In this document: positions 36,111-45,216 of the stretch, in pieces | Position numbering within the stretch: position 1 is the first letter of the stretch | How the letters are laid out: every line of letters begins with the position of its first letter | Source of the DNA: Candidatus Bathyarchaeota archaeon | GTDB taxonomy: Archaea; Thermoproteota; Bathyarchaeia; Bathyarchaeales; Bathycorpusculaceae | Length of the DNA stretch: 64,000 bases | Assembly (NCBI GenBank): GCA_026014615.1 | Contig: JAOZHZ010000014.1 | Location: 1 to 64,000 of the forward strand | Direction: 5' to 3' | The notes under the pieces: generated by a model | What the model saw: only the letters and a program-made list of their open reading frames with translations | The model's database searches: none | What the model was told of the DNA's origin: nothing | Position numbers and translations under genes: made by a program

Positions 36111-36944
36111 TTAGCTTTCGGTTGTTTCTGCTGGCTGCGTTGACTCGGCTGGTTGTGCTGGTTCGGCAGGTTTTTCTTCTGCTGCTGGCGGTGGAGCTTC
36201 GTTGGTTTCTGCGGGTTTGGTTTCTTCTGGCGGTTTGGTCTCTACGGCTGCTGGTTTGGGTGGAGCTTTGAAGGTGTCGATGAATTTGGTTTCTTCGAGG
36301 TCTGGGAAGAACTTTTGGAAGTCCATGGCGATGCCGCGTTTGGCGATTTGTACTCCTTCTAGGTAGTATGTGTCTTCGGGCATGTCGACGGTTAGGGTTT
36401 TTTCGGTGATTGCGTATTTGAATTTGCCTTCTTCCACAACGGGGATTCTGCGGTGGATGAGGGCGCCGATTTTTTCTTCGTCGGTTTCAAGTTTTTTGTT
36501 TACGGTCACGTCGTAAACTAAGGTTTTTCCTGCGAGCGGCGGGTTGAAGTCTAGAAGTGCGCGTCCTGCGCCCACGCTGCGTATGATGGCGTTTTTGCCG
36601 CCGAATTCGATGCGCATGCCAATGGCGGGGTTGATGCCTTTTTCGGCGAGTTTTTTGATGTGGACTTGTTTGACTTTTTCGGGGTCTCGGGGTCCGAAGG
36701 CTTTTTCGGGTGGGATTTCCACGGTTGCGGGTTTGCTTACTTCCATTTCGAGTAAGCCGTCGTCTAGGGGTTTGAGTAGCCAGCCTTCGCCGACAACTAT
36801 AAGTTTAGGTTCGTAGATTTCGCCTTCTTTCTGGAGGCGTTCTTTCTTTGCGGTTTCTTCCACTGTGGTGTCGAAAACTTCGTTTGTTTCCTTCACTTTA
36901 GCAGTGTAGTCAATTAGTATGAAATCTCCTTTTTGAAGCGCCAT
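36111..36944 (-). CDS. FKBP-type peptidyl-prolyl isomerase, SlyD-like, with acidic tail
   Basis: 277 residues. The FKBP core is split by an IF (insert-in-flap) domain as in archaeal long FKBPs: 'GDFILIDYTAKVKETNEVFD', 'VGEGWLLKPLDDGLLEMEV', 'EKAFGPRDPEKVKQV' and 'LLDFNPPLAGKTLVYDVTV'. An additional alpha/beta region (about 155-225) matches the C-terminal domain of archaeal long FKBPs. The last 55 residues are a Pro/Glu/Ala/Thr tail, probably disordered. It folds proteins in the cytoplasm. Confidence 0.9.
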   Translation of the reverse strand: MALQKGDFILIDYTAKVKETNEVFDTTVEETAKKERLQKEGEIYEPKLIVVGEGWLLKPLDDGLLEMEVSKPATVEIPPEKAFGPRDPEKVKQVHIKKLAEKGINPAIGMRIEFGGKNAIIRSVGAGRALLDFNPPLAGKTLVYDVTVNKKLETDEEKIGALIHRRIPVVEEGKFKYAITEKTLTVDMPEDTYYLEGVQIAKRGIAMDFQKFFPDLEETKFIDTFKAPPKPAAVETKPPEETKPAETNEAPPPAAEEKPAEPAQPAESTQPAETTES

Positions 36945-37127
36945 AACAGTTCACTCTGCTTGCGGTTCGAAACTAAGTTAAAACGGCGCATAAAAACCTT
37001 TCAGTTTCTGAGAATTTTTTCTGCCTATTTCCCTGTTTTTTGGCGCTTTTTGGATTGTTGGGGTGTTTTATTTTGCGTTGGGTTCTTTACTCCAGTTTTT
37101 GGAGTCTCTGTGCTGCAATTTTAGTCT

Positions 37128-37284
37128 CCCCCCTATTCTGTAAACTGCCCGTTTTGGGCTGCTTTTCCAATTCCACGTTTGATTTGGACTCAGTTCACGG
37201 CTAGGAAAGGCTGGATTCGGCGGGAAAAGGCTAGAAAAGGCAGAAAAAGGTTGAAAATGGCGCAATTTTTTAAAAAAGGGCTTG
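37128..37284 (-). repeat. Dispersed intergenic element, copy B
   Basis: This is the reverse-oriented partner of 22181-22341. The 60 bp at 37198-37257 are a perfect match. Outside the core identity is lower but order and landmarks hold: CAAGCCC with T/A runs at one end, an AACGGG motif, and a run of six C/G at the other. Here the AACGGG motif forms a hairpin, GCCC-AAAAC-GGGC. The rest of the 557-nt gap (36945-37501) holds the FKBP promoter, a TATA-like CATTATAATAC near 37418 and a 23-codon frame at 37445 that I do not call. Confidence 0.8.
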
Positions 37285-37501
37285 AACAGAAAATTTGTCG
37301 TTTCTCGATGTGTTCGGTGTGGTGGTTGTTCAACAACTGTTCCAACGTAAGTTAAATTGAAAGAATGGTTTTTGAAGGGATTATTTGATTTTTGAGGGAA
37401 AAGGACTAGAATTTGATCATTATAATACGATTAAGATAGCCATCATGAAAACCGAAGACATAAAAACAAAGCTGGAAAGCCAGCCTCCGAGTACGCAGTT
37501 G

Positions 37502-37876
37502 CTATTTTGTTTTTAGTTTTTCGTTCAGAACGCCCAAAAGGATGTCGGGGTTTACGGGTTTCACAAGAAACGCATCCATGTCTACGCGTGTCTCATTGCG
37601 GCTCCTCTTCAAGTCAGGTGACCCCGTAATGACAATTCGTACAGTTTTTGACGAGGTCTTTCGCAGCACAGGCAGAATTGCTGTGCCTTTCATGTCAGGC
37701 AGCCGAACGTCAATTAACGCGGCATCAAAACGGGTTTTGTCGATTTCGCTTAGGGCGTCTTTGCCTGTTTCCACTGCTTTAACGACGTAGCCTTTTTTCT
37801 CAAGAAGACGGGTGAAAACTCGCAGTATGGCGCGGTCATCGTCTACTATTAGGATACTTCTTTTTGGTTCATTCAA
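37502..37876 (-). CDS. Response regulator receiver domain protein
   Basis: 124 residues, a stand-alone CheY-like receiver. The acidic pocket is LIVDDD at the start, the phospho-acceptor Asp is in LIDVRLPD, the conserved Thr/Ser is in VITGS, and Lys is in FLVKPV. There is no output domain. It lies 103 nt downstream of the histidine kinase on the same strand, so the two probably form a phosphorelay. Confidence 0.9.
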   Translation of the reverse strand: MNEPKRSILIVDDDRAILRVFTRLLEKKGYVVKAVETGKDALSEIDKTRFDAALIDVRLPDMKGTAILPVLRKTSSKTVRIVITGSPDLKRSRNETRVDMDAFLVKPVNPDILLGVLNEKLKTK

Positions 37877-37979
37877 GGCGGATCATCACGGGAGCTAAGG
37901 CTGAATAGCAGAGACTTTACTTAGAAACTGAAGGTTTCTTTATAGAGATTTGTTGTTGTACAGGCACAGTCACAAAAAT

Positions 37980-40118
37980 TTAAAAGTCGTCGGCAGTCTG
38001 CATACTCACTTTAGGCGAAGTGTTCGACTCAACAAAAGGCAACTCAACCGTGAAACGTGTTCCCTTCCCAATTTTGCTTTCAAACGATATGTCCCCACCC
38101 AAAGTGTTTGTTAGCTTTTTAACCACAGCTAAACCTAAGCCTTGCCCTTTAGGTTTGGTGGTGAACAAAGGCTTGAAAATTTTGGCTTTCGCCTCCTCAG
38201 AAATTCCCTCCCCAGTGTCTCCAACATGAATTAAGACGTTTTCGTCGTTAAACGTTGCCCTCAGAGTAAGTTTTCCACCTTTAGGCATCGCCTGAACAGC
38301 ATTCGTAATCAAGTTTATCAGTACCCGTTTGAGATACGCTGAATCTGACCTAAACTTGGGAAAGCCCCGTTTCATAGACACAGAAACACGGATGTCAGAA
38401 GGAATCATCACAGTTGCCATGATATCTTTCACTGTTTGCCTAAGGCTCACATCCTCAAGGCAGGGCGGGGAAGAACGCGCGTAATCTTGCAGGTCAGCAA
38501 CAATTTTGTTAATGTAGGACATCTGTTCAGCAATTATCTGCACGTTTTCCATCAGATTCTTTTTCGCGTCAGTTTCAGGCAAAGACAACAATTCACCTTT
38601 AGCCAAATAAAGCTCCCCACTAATAGTCTGCAAGGGGTTACGGATGTCATGCCCCACCATACCTGCTGTTTCGCCAATAGCCGCCAGCCGCTCTGCTGCT
38701 TTCAACTTTTCAGTTCTTATTTTAACAAGGTCCTCCAGCCGTTGAGTGTATTCTTCAAGTTTATTCTGCAACTCCTTACGCTGCGTTACATCTTTAGTTA
38801 ACACTGAAACCCCTGTTTTTGAGGGATAAACATAGTTCTCAACAACCACTGACCTGCCGTCCATAGTTAACGTGTCAACAAAAACCCGCGGCTTTCGGGT
38901 TTTCAGCACCTTCAGGTAGATATCCGCCAACTTTCGGGTTGATTCATCCTCCTCGAAAACCTCAAACAAATGCCGCCCGATTGCATCTTTAGCTTTGATA
39001 CCTGTGATTCTTTCGGACGCTTTATTCCAGTAAACATACCGCAAGTCGCGGTCTAAAGCCACAAAGCTGTCGGCTATGCTGTTGGCTAATTCGCGGTAAC
39101 GAGTTTCGCTGTGTTTGATGGCAGCCTCATTTCGTTTCCGTCTTGTAACATTGTGAGCAAAAGCAAAAAACGTTCCTTCACCGTTTCTGCTGATGAATCT
39201 AACGCTAAGTTCGATGTTTACAGGAGAACCGTCCTTGCGGCGTAGGGTCGTTTCGAAACGTTCATGACCTCGAATTATTATCTTTTCAATATGTTTTCGG
39301 ATTTCTTCACGACTTTTAACCATATCTAAACTCTGAATATCTCTCTTCAACAGTTCTTCACGGGTGCACCCCACCAGATCACAGAAGGCGCCGTTCACCT
39401 CTAAAAAGCGCCCCTGCAGGTCGGTAATCCAAAAGGCATCAAGAGAGGTCTGCACAATGTCCTTGTACCAACCCTCTCTTTCCTTACGCTTCACTGAATC
39501 CTCAACTAAAGACCAATTGTTGTCGCGATTAATCAGGGTTCCAACGTGGTTACGTTCGATATCTAATACGTTTTTGCCGTTGCAACACTCTAAAGGATAA
39601 GCACATAAGGCTATTACGTTAAGGTTTTGAAAAATTGAAGAAAAAGACTTTTCATAAGCAGATAGGCTACGCCAACTTTTTTCTTTATAGGTTGTTCCCA
39701 TGGATTCACCAATACCAAGTGTTCGTAACCCGTCAAGCCCTTGATTCCGCACTTGTTCTTCTTTTTCCAACATTTTCTTCAGGCTCTTCTCAGCGTCTAC
39801 CTGTCCATTAGAAAGATACCAGTCGGAAAAAGAACAAATCTCCAGTTGTTTTCTGCGTAAGTAGCGACCTATGTTTGGTATTGCTTTTTTGAGGGCTTTT
39901 TCTGCTTCTTCAACGTTTAGGGGTGGAGAGGTAATAAGTAAGCAGTACTCGTTGCCTTGTAATCCCGCCGCAAAATAAGGAACCAGAATATCCAGTAAGT
40001 CCTGTTTAGTTTGGTATAGCTGACACAGATGTGTTCCCCATGGAACCTCACCGACCAAGTTAATACCGAACTTGCGGAGAGAATATTGATTATCGAGGTT
40101 CAACAAAACACTCTCCAC
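37980..40118 (-). CDS. MEDS-PAS-PAS histidine kinase
   Basis: 712 residues, no membrane helix, so a cytoplasmic sensor. Residues 10-190 match the MEDS sensory domain seen in archaea and DcmR ('WGTHLCQLYQTKQDLLDILVPYF', 'WYLSNGQVDAEKSL'). Two PAS domains follow (about 215-335 and 340-450), then a coiled coil, the H-box AGMVGHDIRNPLQ, and the ATPase with N-box 'ITNAVQAMPKGG' and G-box DTGEGISEEAKAKIFKPLF and GQGLGLAVV. The ligand is not apparent. It is paired with the receiver protein at 37502. Confidence 0.9.
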   Translation of the reverse strand: MESVLLNLDNQYSLRKFGINLVGEVPWGTHLCQLYQTKQDLLDILVPYFAAGLQGNEYCLLITSPPLNVEEAEKALKKAIPNIGRYLRRKQLEICSFSDWYLSNGQVDAEKSLKKMLEKEEQVRNQGLDGLRTLGIGESMGTTYKEKSWRSLSAYEKSFSSIFQNLNVIALCAYPLECCNGKNVLDIERNHVGTLINRDNNWSLVEDSVKRKEREGWYKDIVQTSLDAFWITDLQGRFLEVNGAFCDLVGCTREELLKRDIQSLDMVKSREEIRKHIEKIIIRGHERFETTLRRKDGSPVNIELSVRFISRNGEGTFFAFAHNVTRRKRNEAAIKHSETRYRELANSIADSFVALDRDLRYVYWNKASERITGIKAKDAIGRHLFEVFEEDESTRKLADIYLKVLKTRKPRVFVDTLTMDGRSVVVENYVYPSKTGVSVLTKDVTQRKELQNKLEEYTQRLEDLVKIRTEKLKAAERLAAIGETAGMVGHDIRNPLQTISGELYLAKGELLSLPETDAKKNLMENVQIIAEQMSYINKIVADLQDYARSSPPCLEDVSLRQTVKDIMATVMIPSDIRVSVSMKRGFPKFRSDSAYLKRVLINLITNAVQAMPKGGKLTLRATFNDENVLIHVGDTGEGISEEAKAKIFKPLFTTKPKGQGLGLAVVKKLTNTLGGDISFESKIGKGTRFTVELPFVESNTSPKVSMQTADDF

Positions 40119-40282
40119 GTATAGCCAAACAATATGAAATGTTCACAATAAAAGAATTACCCATCAGATGCTCAGCGAACCTAATCAGCAACACGAGGAG
40201 CAATTTCCTTTATACAGACTAAAAAGCAGCTAAAGTCAAAGGTTTTATACTCAACGGTAAGTACCTTGGTAAGGTGAAAGTT

Positions 40283-40627
40283 ATGGCAGAAAACAAGAAT
40301 GAAACGGTTGCTAAACTTGCGGCGCAAGCAAAAAACCTTACAGGCTTAGTTGATTATCAGGAGGGGTCAATCGTCAGCCGAACACTGATTGACAAAAAAG
40401 CAGGAACAGTGACTTTGTTTGCTTTCGATGCTACTCAGAGCTTAAGTGAACACACAGCACCCTTTGACGCGTTAATCTTCGTTTTTGATGGAGAAGCGGA
40501 GGCAACAGTTTCAGGTAAACCCGTCAAACTGAAGGCGGAAGACGTAACGTTGTTGCCTGCTGGCGAACCCCACTCTGTTAAGGCGCTTTCCCGCGTCAAG
40601 ATGATGCTTATAATGGTGCGGTCTTAG
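40283..40627 (+). CDS. Cupin-domain protein
   Basis: 114 residues from ATG 40283, which has an AAGGTGA site upstream; a GTG at 40274 is possible. The single cupin barrel is recognised by 'LSEHTAPFDALIFVFDGEAEATVSG' and 'DVTLLPAGEPHSVKAL'. His ligands are fewer than in the classic motif (EH in place of HxH, later PH). It is convergent with phoU. It may be a metal-bound small-molecule binder; role unknown. Confidence 0.85.
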   Translation: MAENKNETVAKLAAQAKNLTGLVDYQEGSIVSRTLIDKKAGTVTLFAFDATQSLSEHTAPFDALIFVFDGEAEATVSGKPVKLKAEDVTLLPAGEPHSVKALSRVKMMLIMVRS

Positions 40628-40629
40628 GC

Positions 40630-41274
40630 TCATCTGAGCGTTACTTTTTCTCCTGAAGCCACGTAAACAACAGCTTCCGCAACGTACGTCGCGTGGTCTG
40701 CTATCCGTTCCAGATACCTTACCACAAGCAAACTGGATATCGTACACGAATCCATCAGGCGCTCTTCTTTGGCGAGTTTACCCAGATACTGCAGGTACAT
40801 GTCATCGACTTCCTGCTCTGTTTTCGTTAAAGTCTTGGCAAGTTCGGTGTCAAGGCGTTTAAGCGAGTCAACACTTGTCTTCACCATCAAAAGAACCTTT
40901 TCACCCATGTCACGAATAAAATCCTGCATCCAACCTTCGCATTTGCCGGTTCCACCCAAACATTTGCGTGAGAAGGTTATATCCCAAGCGTATCTGCCGT
41001 ACCGTTCGAAGTCGTAGGCGATTTTCATGTAGCTGTTAATAATCCGCAGGTCGGAAGCTACGGGCTGGTATTTTGCGATTAAACTGAAGGATTTTTCTTC
41101 CACTTCAGCAGTCATCATAACCAAAATTTCGGAGAGTTCTCGAACAGTCTCAGAAGTGTCGTTTCCTCTTACGTACCCGCCGACAGATATGGATAACGCC
41201 TTTTGGGCTACTTCACCCATCTTGAAAACAACAGTTGTTAACTGTTCCAGTCCTTTATCTAACAGTCTGTGCAT
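40630..41274 (-). CDS. phoU: PhoU phosphate transport regulator
   Basis: 214 residues with two PhoU three-helix repeats. The conserved metal-binding style motif E/DxxxD appears as 'MKIAYDFERYGRYAWDI' and 'VVRYLERIADHATYVAEAV'. PhoU tunes the Pst transporter. It is the last gene of the pst operon, 11 nt after pstB. Confidence 0.93.
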   Translation of the reverse strand: MHRLLDKGLEQLTTVVFKMGEVAQKALSISVGGYVRGNDTSETVRELSEILVMMTAEVEEKSFSLIAKYQPVASDLRIINSYMKIAYDFERYGRYAWDITFSRKCLGGTGKCEGWMQDFIRDMGEKVLLMVKTSVDSLKRLDTELAKTLTKTEQEVDDMYLQYLGKLAKEERLMDSCTISSLLVVRYLERIADHATYVAEAVVYVASGEKVTLR

Positions 41275-41285
41275 ACCTTTTTCAC

Positions 41286-42062
41286 CTATCCAAACTTTCC
41301 TGTTATGTATTTTTCGGTTAACTCACTCTTGGGGTTCTCAAACACCGTGGAAGTATCATCAAACTCTATAAGTTGACCCAGATACATGAAAGTCGTGAAG
41401 TCAGAAACACGCGCCGCCTGCTGCATGTTATGCGTCACAATAATCACCGTGTACTGACTCTTAAGCTCCACAATCAACTCCTCAATCTTCGCCGTCGCAA
41501 TAGGATCCAACGCAGAACAAGGCTCATCCATCAAGATAACCTCAGGCTGCAAGGCAATAGCCCGCGCAATGCAAAGCCGCTGCTGCTGCCCACCTGAAAT
41601 GCTGGTGCCAGGCTTCTTGAGGTCATCCTTAACCTCATCCCACAACGACGCTTGTTGTAGGCTTTTTTCCACAACTTGGTCAAGGTTTTTTCCTTTCTTT
41701 GTTCCAGTCAACTTGAGCCCAGCCGCCACGTTGTCATAAATGGTCATGGTGGGGAAAGGGTTGGGTTTCTGAAAAACCATGCCGACGCGGCGCCGAATCA
41801 TAACTGGGTCAACGTCGCTGCCACAAACGTTTTGCCCGTCCAGAAGAATCGCTCCAGACATTTTGGCGCCTGGAACTAGCTCATGCATTCTGTTTAGGGT
41901 CCGTAGCAGAGTGGATTTTCCGCATCCAGAGGGACCGATGATGGCTGTGACTGCGTTGGTTTTGAACGTGACATTTATGTCCTTTAGAGCCTGTTTGGTT
42001 CCGAACCAAGCGTTCAAGCCGACACATTTCAGTTTCTCATTTGTACTCATTTTCATGTTCAC
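41286..42062 (-). CDS. pstB: Phosphate ABC transporter ATPase PstB
   Basis: 258 residues. Walker [10 protein letters not shown], signature ISGGQQQRL, Walker B VILMDEP and the Pst-specific '[20 protein letters not shown]' are all present, as is '[20 protein letters not shown]'. It energises phosphate import with PstC and PstA. It overlaps pstA by 4 nt. Confidence 0.96.
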   Translation of the reverse strand: MNMKMSTNEKLKCVGLNAWFGTKQALKDINVTFKTNAVTAIIGPSGCGKSTLLRTLNRMHELVPGAKMSGAILLDGQNVCGSDVDPVMIRRRVGMVFQKPNPFPTMTIYDNVAAGLKLTGTKKGKNLDQVVEKSLQQASLWDEVKDDLKKPGTSISGGQQQRLCIARAIALQPEVILMDEPCSALDPIATAKIEELIVELKSQYTVIIVTHNMQQAARVSDFTTFMYLGQLIEFDDTSTVFENPKSELTEKYITGKFG

Positions 42063-42901
42063 CTTCGTAATCTTCCTCTACTTGCTAATCTTACACTTAT
42101 GTTGAGGGCTAAAACAATCAGAATCAGCACCAAAGCTGCTCCCCACGCTTGAGCCTGCAGTTCGGGCTGGGGCATTCGTGAATTAAGGAAAATCCTCAAG
42201 GGTAATGCATCCATCGCGTGGTTAAAGCCCTGAAAGAAGTAGCTGTTACCAAATATTGTGAGCAGAATCGGCGCGGTTTCACCTGCAACTCTAGCCACCG
42301 CTAAAAGAGTGCCCGTGATCAAACCAGCCTTGGCAGAGGGCAAAACAACGCTCAGGATTGTACGCCACCTGTGCGCACCTAAAGCCATTGAAGCTTCTCG
42401 TATGCTGTTGGGCACGAGCTTCATGGATTCTTCAGTGGTTCTTGCCACGATGGGTATTAGCATGAAGGAAAGTGCTATGGCGCCAGCAAAAGGCGAGAAG
42501 GAGCCGATTAAACCTATGACTATGACGCTGTAGGCGGTGATTCCCACCACTATAGATGGAACTTCAGTAAGTATGTCGTTTATGGTTCGCATCCATGATG
42601 CATACTTGTTGGTTCCGAACTCTGCAAGGTAAATTCCCGACAGCACACCCAACGGAATTCCGATGAGGCTTGTTAAACCAACCAAAATGAAGGTTCCTTG
42701 AATCGCAGGTCCAATGCCCCCCTGCAAACCGTTGGCGGTTAAAAAGTGCCAGTTCAGCACGGGTGCTCCGCGAACAATAACCTCAAAAAGTATGCTCATT
42801 AAAGGCACTACGGCTATAACTACGCAGAGCAGGCACAACACATAGAAAAGCTTGTTCTTAAATCGCCTGAAAGCGTAACCGCTGAAAAAACCGTTCAACA
42901 T
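42059..42901 (-). CDS. pstA: Phosphate ABC transporter permease PstA
   Basis: 280 residues with about six membrane helices and the EAA-type loop '[21 protein letters not shown]'. The C-terminal '[14 protein letters not shown]' region is typical of PstA. It pairs with PstC; gene ends overlap on both sides (pstC and pstB). Confidence 0.94.
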   Translation of the reverse strand: MLNGFFSGYAFRRFKNKLFYVLCLLCVVIAVVPLMSILFEVIVRGAPVLNWHFLTANGLQGGIGPAIQGTFILVGLTSLIGIPLGVLSGIYLAEFGTNKYASWMRTINDILTEVPSIVVGITAYSVIVIGLIGSFSPFAGAIALSFMLIPIVARTTEESMKLVPNSIREASMALGAHRWRTILSVVLPSAKAGLITGTLLAVARVAGETAPILLTIFGNSYFFQGFNHAMDALPLRIFLNSRMPQPELQAQAWGAALVLILIVLALNISVRLASRGRLRR

Positions 42902-43842
42902 TACTCTACGGCGCCTCCCTTGACCTTGAGAACCCGCGTAACCATCACATGGGCTACGATGTTGATTATTAAGCTAATCATAAGCAGAACCAGTCCCGCC
43001 CCCACATATGCTGACTTTTCCAGTGGAGAGGGAGCCTCTAAGAACCCGTTAGCGATCAAAGAGGGCAAAGTTTGGCCAGGCTCAAAAAGTGAACTGGGCA
43101 TCGCGTTAGGTCCAATAGCGTTGCCGATGACCATGGTGACCGCCATGGTTTCGCCCACCGCTCTGCCCAGACCCAGAATCACGGCGCCAAAGATTCCTGA
43201 GCGTCCGTAACTGAGGACCCAGTGGCGAATTACTTCCCATTTGGTTGCTCCGATACCGTAGGCGCCTTCCCTGATGGAGTCGGGCACAGCGCTGATTACT
43301 TCTTTTGAAACCGAAGCTACTGTTGGGATAATCATGATGGCAAGAATTAGTCCTGCCGTGAAATAGTCAAGACCAAAAGGTGTTCCGCTGAAAAGTGGAA
43401 TCCATCCTAAAGTGGAATTCAAGGGTTTTTCGATGTAATCTAAAACCCAAAAACGGAGAACAAACAGGCCCCAAAGCCCGAAGATGACGCTGGGGACAGC
43501 CGCTAGCAGTTCCACTAGATATGAAAGGGGAACTTTGACGGCTTTTGGAGCCATTTCTACAAGGAAAATTGCTATACCGATACTTAGAGGGACACCAATC
43601 AGCAGAGCAAGACCAGACGTCAGAAGCGTACCAAGTATGTAGGGCAACACTCCGAAGGCTTCTCGGCCGACCACGGGGTTCCAGCTTGTCCCAGTCAGGA
43701 AGTCTAAGCCGAATGTCCCAAGAACTAAGGTTGATCCTGTAACGAGAACATAAGCGTTAATCAGAATAATTACCGCAGCTGAAGCCGCAATTACTGCAGC
43801 CAAGACTCTGAAGATATTATCCCCGGTTAACTTCGTAGTCAT
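42901..43842 (-). CDS. pstC: Phosphate ABC transporter permease PstC
   Basis: 313 residues, six helices. The EAA loop reads 'REGAYGIGATKWEVIRHWVLS' and 'GLGRAVGETMAVTMVIGN' is a strong PstC signature. It overlaps pstA by one base (TAATG). Confidence 0.94.
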   Translation of the reverse strand: MTTKLTGDNIFRVLAAVIAASAAVIILINAYVLVTGSTLVLGTFGLDFLTGTSWNPVVGREAFGVLPYILGTLLTSGLALLIGVPLSIGIAIFLVEMAPKAVKVPLSYLVELLAAVPSVIFGLWGLFVLRFWVLDYIEKPLNSTLGWIPLFSGTPFGLDYFTAGLILAIMIIPTVASVSKEVISAVPDSIREGAYGIGATKWEVIRHWVLSYGRSGIFGAVILGLGRAVGETMAVTMVIGNAIGPNAMPSSLFEPGQTLPSLIANGFLEAPSPLEKSAYVGAGLVLLMISLIINIVAHVMVTRVLKVKGGAVE

Positions 43843-43916
43843 GCAGATCTGCTCGCATCTTTACTTACATTAAACAAAAAAAAGTTGTGGTTTGTTGGCA
43901 CTGATTTCACGCCAAT

Positions 43917-45107
43917 TTATGGAATAAGGGTTTGTCCGTTGAAGGTTATTGACTTCAGTGTTGCTTCGTTAAGTTCTACTATGTTGGACGGAAGCGAAGC
44001 ATATTCTAAGGCGGGAGCAAGCGATTGACCATCATGAACCACATACCAGATATAATCGACTAGTTGAGTTGCCTTGTCCAAAGTCATTCCTGGAATCACG
44101 TTAAGCTCTTGATACACCAGCAAGTAGGTTGGCGTAACAATCGGGTACGCCTGCTCACCAGGAGTGTTCAAAATCACAACATCCTCCCAACTCTCACTAC
44201 CAGAAGGCAAACCACTGGTTGGAAGAGACTGCGCTGCCGCCGTCGTAGAATCAAGCGAAGGCAAAACAAAATTACCAGCAGGATTCTCAAGCGCCGCAAC
44301 TGCAAGGTCATTCTGAAGCGCATAAGCCAATTCGACGTAACCAATGGAGTACTCTGTCTGAGCTACCGTTGCCGCAACATTAGAGTTACCGCTAGCACCA
44401 AGAGAATTAGTCCCAGGCCACTGAACAGAAGTACCACTACCTACGTCACTGTCCCATGTAGAACTGACTAAGCATAAGTACTTAGTGAACCAGTTGGTAG
44501 TTCCAGAATTGTCAGATCTGTGCACAGTTGTTATACCATGATCAGGCAGAGTCAAGTCAGGGTTTAGGGCTGCTAATGCAGGGTCGTTCCAGTTGGTAAT
44601 GGTACCAAGGAAAATGTCTGCAATTGCTGTGCCGTCAAGTTTAAGTCCTGATGAGATACCGGGCAAGTTGTAGGTTACTGTGATTGCGCCGATTGTTTCT
44701 GGGATGTGCAATGCATTTGGCGCCGCCGCTCTCTGATCAGCAGTCAAAGGCTTATCACTACCAGCAAAATCAACAAGCTTCGCAGTCAAATCAGAAACAC
44801 CCTTACCACTACCACCACCAGGATAATTAATCTCAACATTAGGCCTCGTGTTTGTGTACGCTACGATGGTGGAGTTAAGGAATGGCATTGGAAAGGACGC
44901 ACCAGAACCAGTCAATATAACTGAAGATGATGACGGCGACGGAGATGTGCTTGGTGTTGACGATGAGGGGGTTGGGCTAGTTGATGGATTTGGCGATTCT
45001 GCGGGGTTTGCGAGGTATGAATAGGCTACGACACTTCCTATTATGATAACGATTGCAACAATTGCTGCTACGATATACATAGTTTTCATTTTTGATCCTC
45101 GTTTCAT
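43917..45107 (-). CDS. pstS: Phosphate-binding protein PstS
   Basis: 396 residues from ATG 45107; an ATG at 45089 is also possible. One N-terminal membrane helix (about 8-30) is followed by a Ser/Thr/Pro-rich linker, a membrane tether typical for archaeal binding proteins. The mature domain starts 'LTGSGASFPMPFLNSTIVAY' and has 'YPGGGSGKGVSDL', 'DFAGSDKPLT' and 'HRSDNSGTTNWF', the residues that bind phosphate oxygens. It is the first gene of the operon pstS-C-A-B-phoU. Confidence 0.94.
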   Translation of the reverse strand: MKRGSKMKTMYIVAAIVAIVIIIGSVVAYSYLANPAESPNPSTSPTPSSSTPSTSPSPSSSSVILTGSGASFPMPFLNSTIVAYTNTRPNVEINYPGGGSGKGVSDLTAKLVDFAGSDKPLTADQRAAAPNALHIPETIGAITVTYNLPGISSGLKLDGTAIADIFLGTITNWNDPALAALNPDLTLPDHGITTVHRSDNSGTTNWFTKYLCLVSSTWDSDVGSGTSVQWPGTNSLGASGNSNVAATVAQTEYSIGYVELAYALQNDLAVAALENPAGNFVLPSLDSTTAAAQSLPTSGLPSGSESWEDVVILNTPGEQAYPIVTPTYLLVYQELNVIPGMTLDKATQLVDYIWYVVHDGQSLAPALEYASLPSNIVELNEATLKSITFNGQTLIP

Positions 45108-45111
45108 CTAC

Positions 45112-45129
45112 ATAACCCAACTTGGTTAT
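45112..45129. promoter_or_regulatory. Imperfect palindrome, candidate operator for pst
   Basis: ATAACC at 45112-45117 is mirrored by GGTTAT at 45124-45129 around a 6-nt centre. It lies between the pstS TATA box and the start codon, near the expected transcription start, where a repressor would block. The AbrB-type regulator encoded next door is the obvious candidate to bind it; this is inference. Confidence 0.4.
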
Positions 45130-45147
45130 ATGACTGACCCCCATAAT

Positions 45148-45164
45148 CTTTATAGCCTATATAG
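45148..45164. promoter_or_regulatory. Divergent TATA boxes of pstS and the AbrB-PhoU regulator
   Basis: CTTTATAG (45148-45155) and the self-complementary CTATATAG (45157-45164) lie in the 109-nt gap. They can serve pstS on the minus strand and the regulator gene on the plus strand. Confidence 0.5.
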
Positions 45165-45216
45165 ACATCCTTTTTGTATCAAAAGAGAACATAATGCTCA
45201 TAGAACTCAATAAACG

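Noticed and set aside
37445-37516. 23-codon frame with a TATA-like box 25 nt upstream
   Set aside because: It is very short and ends inside the convergent response-regulator gene, with no conserved features.
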